Shown here piece by piece: positions 62,737 to 64,000 of a stretch of 64,000 nt of DNA (the first letter of the stretch is position 1; each line of letters begins with the position of its first letter). The notes under the pieces are model-generated. The model was not told the DNA's origin. It did not search any database and saw only the letters and a list, made by a program, of their open reading frames with translations. The position numbers and the translations under genes were made by a program. Source of the DNA: Methylocystis sp. IM3 (lineage in GTDB: Bacteria > Pseudomonadota > Alphaproteobacteria > Rhizobiales > Beijerinckiaceae). Location of the stretch: contig NZ_JBBPBZ010000005.1 of assembly GCF_038070105.1 (NCBI RefSeq), positions 243,245 through 307,244 of the forward strand, given 5' to 3'.

Positions 62737-64000
62737 GGCGGCGGCCCTCGCGGCGCTCGTTCTCGGCGCCCTGGCGCTCTTCCTCTTTGCGGCCTCGAAT
62801 GTACTGCTGCTCGGCCTGCGCGGGCATGACGGCGGCTTGCATGTCTTCGAGATCGTCGCCTCCTGGCCGCGCTATGGGGCCGACAAGAGGCTCGATCGTT
62901 GGCTGACGCTTTCGACTCTCGCGGGCCTGATCGTCGCCTTCGGCATGCTGGGCGCGATCCTGCGGCGCCGCCCCTTGCCGCTGCACGGCAAAGCAAGCTT
63001 TGCCAGCGAACGCGAGATCGTCGAAGCGGGCCTGCGCGCCAGCCAAGGGCTGCTGCTCGGGCGCAAGGGCGGAAAACTTCTGTCTTTCGGAGGCTCGGAG
63101 CACGTTCTCGTCTATGCCCCGACCCGTACCGGCAAGGGCGTTGGCTACGTCATTCCCAATCTGCTCAACTGGCCGGATTCGGTCGTGGTCCTCGACGTCA
63201 AGAAGGAGAATTGGGAGAAGTCCGCCGGCTTTCGCGCTGCGCATGGGCAGGAGGTTCATCTCTTCGACCCGCTTGATGAGAGCGGCCGGACGGCCCGTTA
63301 CAACCCCCTCTCTTACGTGCGCAGCGAGTCAGTGGACCTCTACGACGATCTGCAGCGCATCGCTGTCATGCTGTTTCCCGCTGAGAGCCGCGGCGACCCC
63401 TTCTGGTTCGAAGCCGCCCGCTCGGCGTTCGTCGCGATTGGCGGCTATGTCGCCGAGACGCCGGGATTGCCGTTCACGATCGGCGAAATCCTGCGCCAGC
63501 TCTCCTCCAGCCAGGACCTGAAGGCGCATTTTGACAAGATCATCACGGCCCGAAAATCAGGTCCATCGCCTTTGTCGCGCCATTGCGTCACCGCGCTCAA
63601 TGATTTCCTTGCGGCGTCCGAGAATACGCTGAACTCGGTGCGCAAGACCGTGACGGCGCGCCTGGGACTCTGGCTCAATCCGCGCATCGACGCCGCGACG
63701 GCCGAAAACGATTTCGACTTGCGGCTTCTGCGCCAGCGGCCGATGTCGATCTATCTCGGGGTGACGCCCGACAACCTCGACCGCCTGAGCCCGCTCCTCA
63801 ATCTGTTCTTCCAACAGACGATCGACCTCAACGCCCGTGAATTGCCCGACCATAACCAGAAACTCAAGCGCAAGCTGCTCTTGCTCCTGGACGAGTTTCC
63901 CGCGCTCGGCAATGTCAGCGCGCTCGCCAAGTCGGTCGCCTTCCTCGCCGGCTTCAACGTCCGCCTTCTGACGGTGATCCAGAGCCCGGCGCAGCTGCGG
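62702..64000 (+). CDS. virD4: VirD4/TraG-type coupling protein, 3' end outside the window
   Basis: 433 codons are visible and stay open to the window end. Two N-terminal membrane segments (AALVLGALALFLFAASNVLL, then STLAGLIVAFGMLGAILR) precede Walker A VLVYAPTRTGKGVGYVIPNL near 137-156, VVLDVKKENWEKSAGFRAAH and Walker B LLLLLDEFPALGNVSALAKS. It links the relaxase-DNA complex to the channel. ATG 62702 lies inside virB11 and overlaps it by 35 bp. Confidence 0.95.
   Translation, partial: MTPFANASTPVRAAALAALVLGALALFLFAASNVLLLGLRGHDGGLHVFEIVASWPRYGADKRLDRWLTLSTLAGLIVAFGMLGAILRRRPLPLHGKASFASEREIVEAGLRASQGLLLGRKGGKLLSFGGSEHVLVYAPTRTGKGVGYVIPNLLNWPDSVVVLDVKKENWEKSAGFRAAHGQEVHLFDPLDESGRTARYNPLSYVRSESVDLYDDLQRIAVMLFPAESRGDPFWFEAARSAFVAIGGYVAETPGLPFTIGEILRQLSSSQDLKAHFDKIITARKSGPSPLSRHCVTALNDFLAASENTLNSVRKTVTARLGLWLNPRIDAATAENDFDLRLLRQRPMSIYLGVTPDNLDRLSPLLNLFFQQTIDLNARELPDHNQKLKRKLLLLLDEFPALGNVSALAKSVAFLAGFNVRLLTVIQSPAQLR

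Overview
The window looks like accessory DNA from a GC-rich alphaproteobacterium, probably of the order Hyphomicrobiales. A diazotroph of the Methylocystis/Beijerinckia kind would fit, but I could not test the genus. The reasons are NifA/sigma-54-type nif promoters, a FixABCX electron route to nitrogenase, a GcrA-like protein, a TraR-type regulator with a tra/lux box, and the style of the VirB/VirD4 conjugation system. All assignments come from reading sequence, motifs and gene order; no database was searched.

Region 1 (1-12.7 kb) is an intact nitrogen-fixation block. An ankyrin-repeat gene and a receiver-domain gene lie divergent from nifH. Between them sits one NifA activator site (TGT-N10-ACA) and, as I read it, two oppositely directed -24/-12 promoters. 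nifH is followed by nifQ, not nifDK. A second NifA site plus -24/-12 promoter heads iscA-like-nifV-cysE-nifW-fixABCX-GST. A converging minus-strand cluster encodes a Rieske ferredoxin, a small unknown protein, a Rossmann protein of the molybdo-hydroxylase maturation type, a truncated haemoglobin and a c-type cytochrome.

Region 2 (12.8-20.7 kb) still looks nif-associated but is damaged. It holds a hicA/hicB pair (hicA frameshifted), a DUF938 methyltransferase (frameshifted), an AAA ATPase (frameshifted, Walker A Lys replaced by Asn), an intact SagB-type nitroreductase, a SPINDLY-type glycosyltransferase (three frameshifts) and an intact flavin/2Fe-2S reductase with its own sigma-54-type promoter. 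Either this is decay or the assembly has indel errors here.

Region 3 (20.9-42 kb) is a graveyard of mobile elements and broken genes: IS6, IS481, IS66, IS701, IS5/IS1182-type, ISL3 and IS630 sequences, a groEL fragment, and a sarcosine/N-methyltryptophan oxidase gene split by an insertion sequence. Two insertions can be resolved to the base. An IS66 element (8-bp duplication) sits inside an IS481 transposase gene, and an IS5/IS1182-like element (CTAG duplication) sits inside the oxidase gene. A less GC-rich island at 23.1-26.2 kb carries a putative secreted nuclease toxin of PD-(D/E)XK type, with a lipoyl-barrel protein and a small unknown upstream. Intact cargo includes an XRE regulator/GcrA-like pair, a cytochrome b561-DUF3611 fusion and an agmatinase.

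Region 4 (42-50 kb) has ordinary cargo: a histone-H1-like protein, a short-chain dehydrogenase, an isoprenylcysteine-methyltransferase-like membrane protein, a PLD-family nuclease, a cupin ORF, an SRAP (HMCES/YedK) protein and a UvrD-type helicase.

Region 5 (50-64 kb) is a conjugation module. It has ParA-like and TraK-like genes, a solo TraR/LuxR regulator with a near-perfect 20-bp lux/tra box, then virB1(broken)-B2-B3-B4-B5-eexN-B6-B7-B8-B9-B10-B11-virD4, with the coupling protein running off the window. The nif block, IS-rich middle and quorum-sensing-type conjugation module together suggest a symbiosis/nif island, ICE or plasmid. No integrase, att site, relaxase, replication origin, tRNA or CRISPR array was seen.
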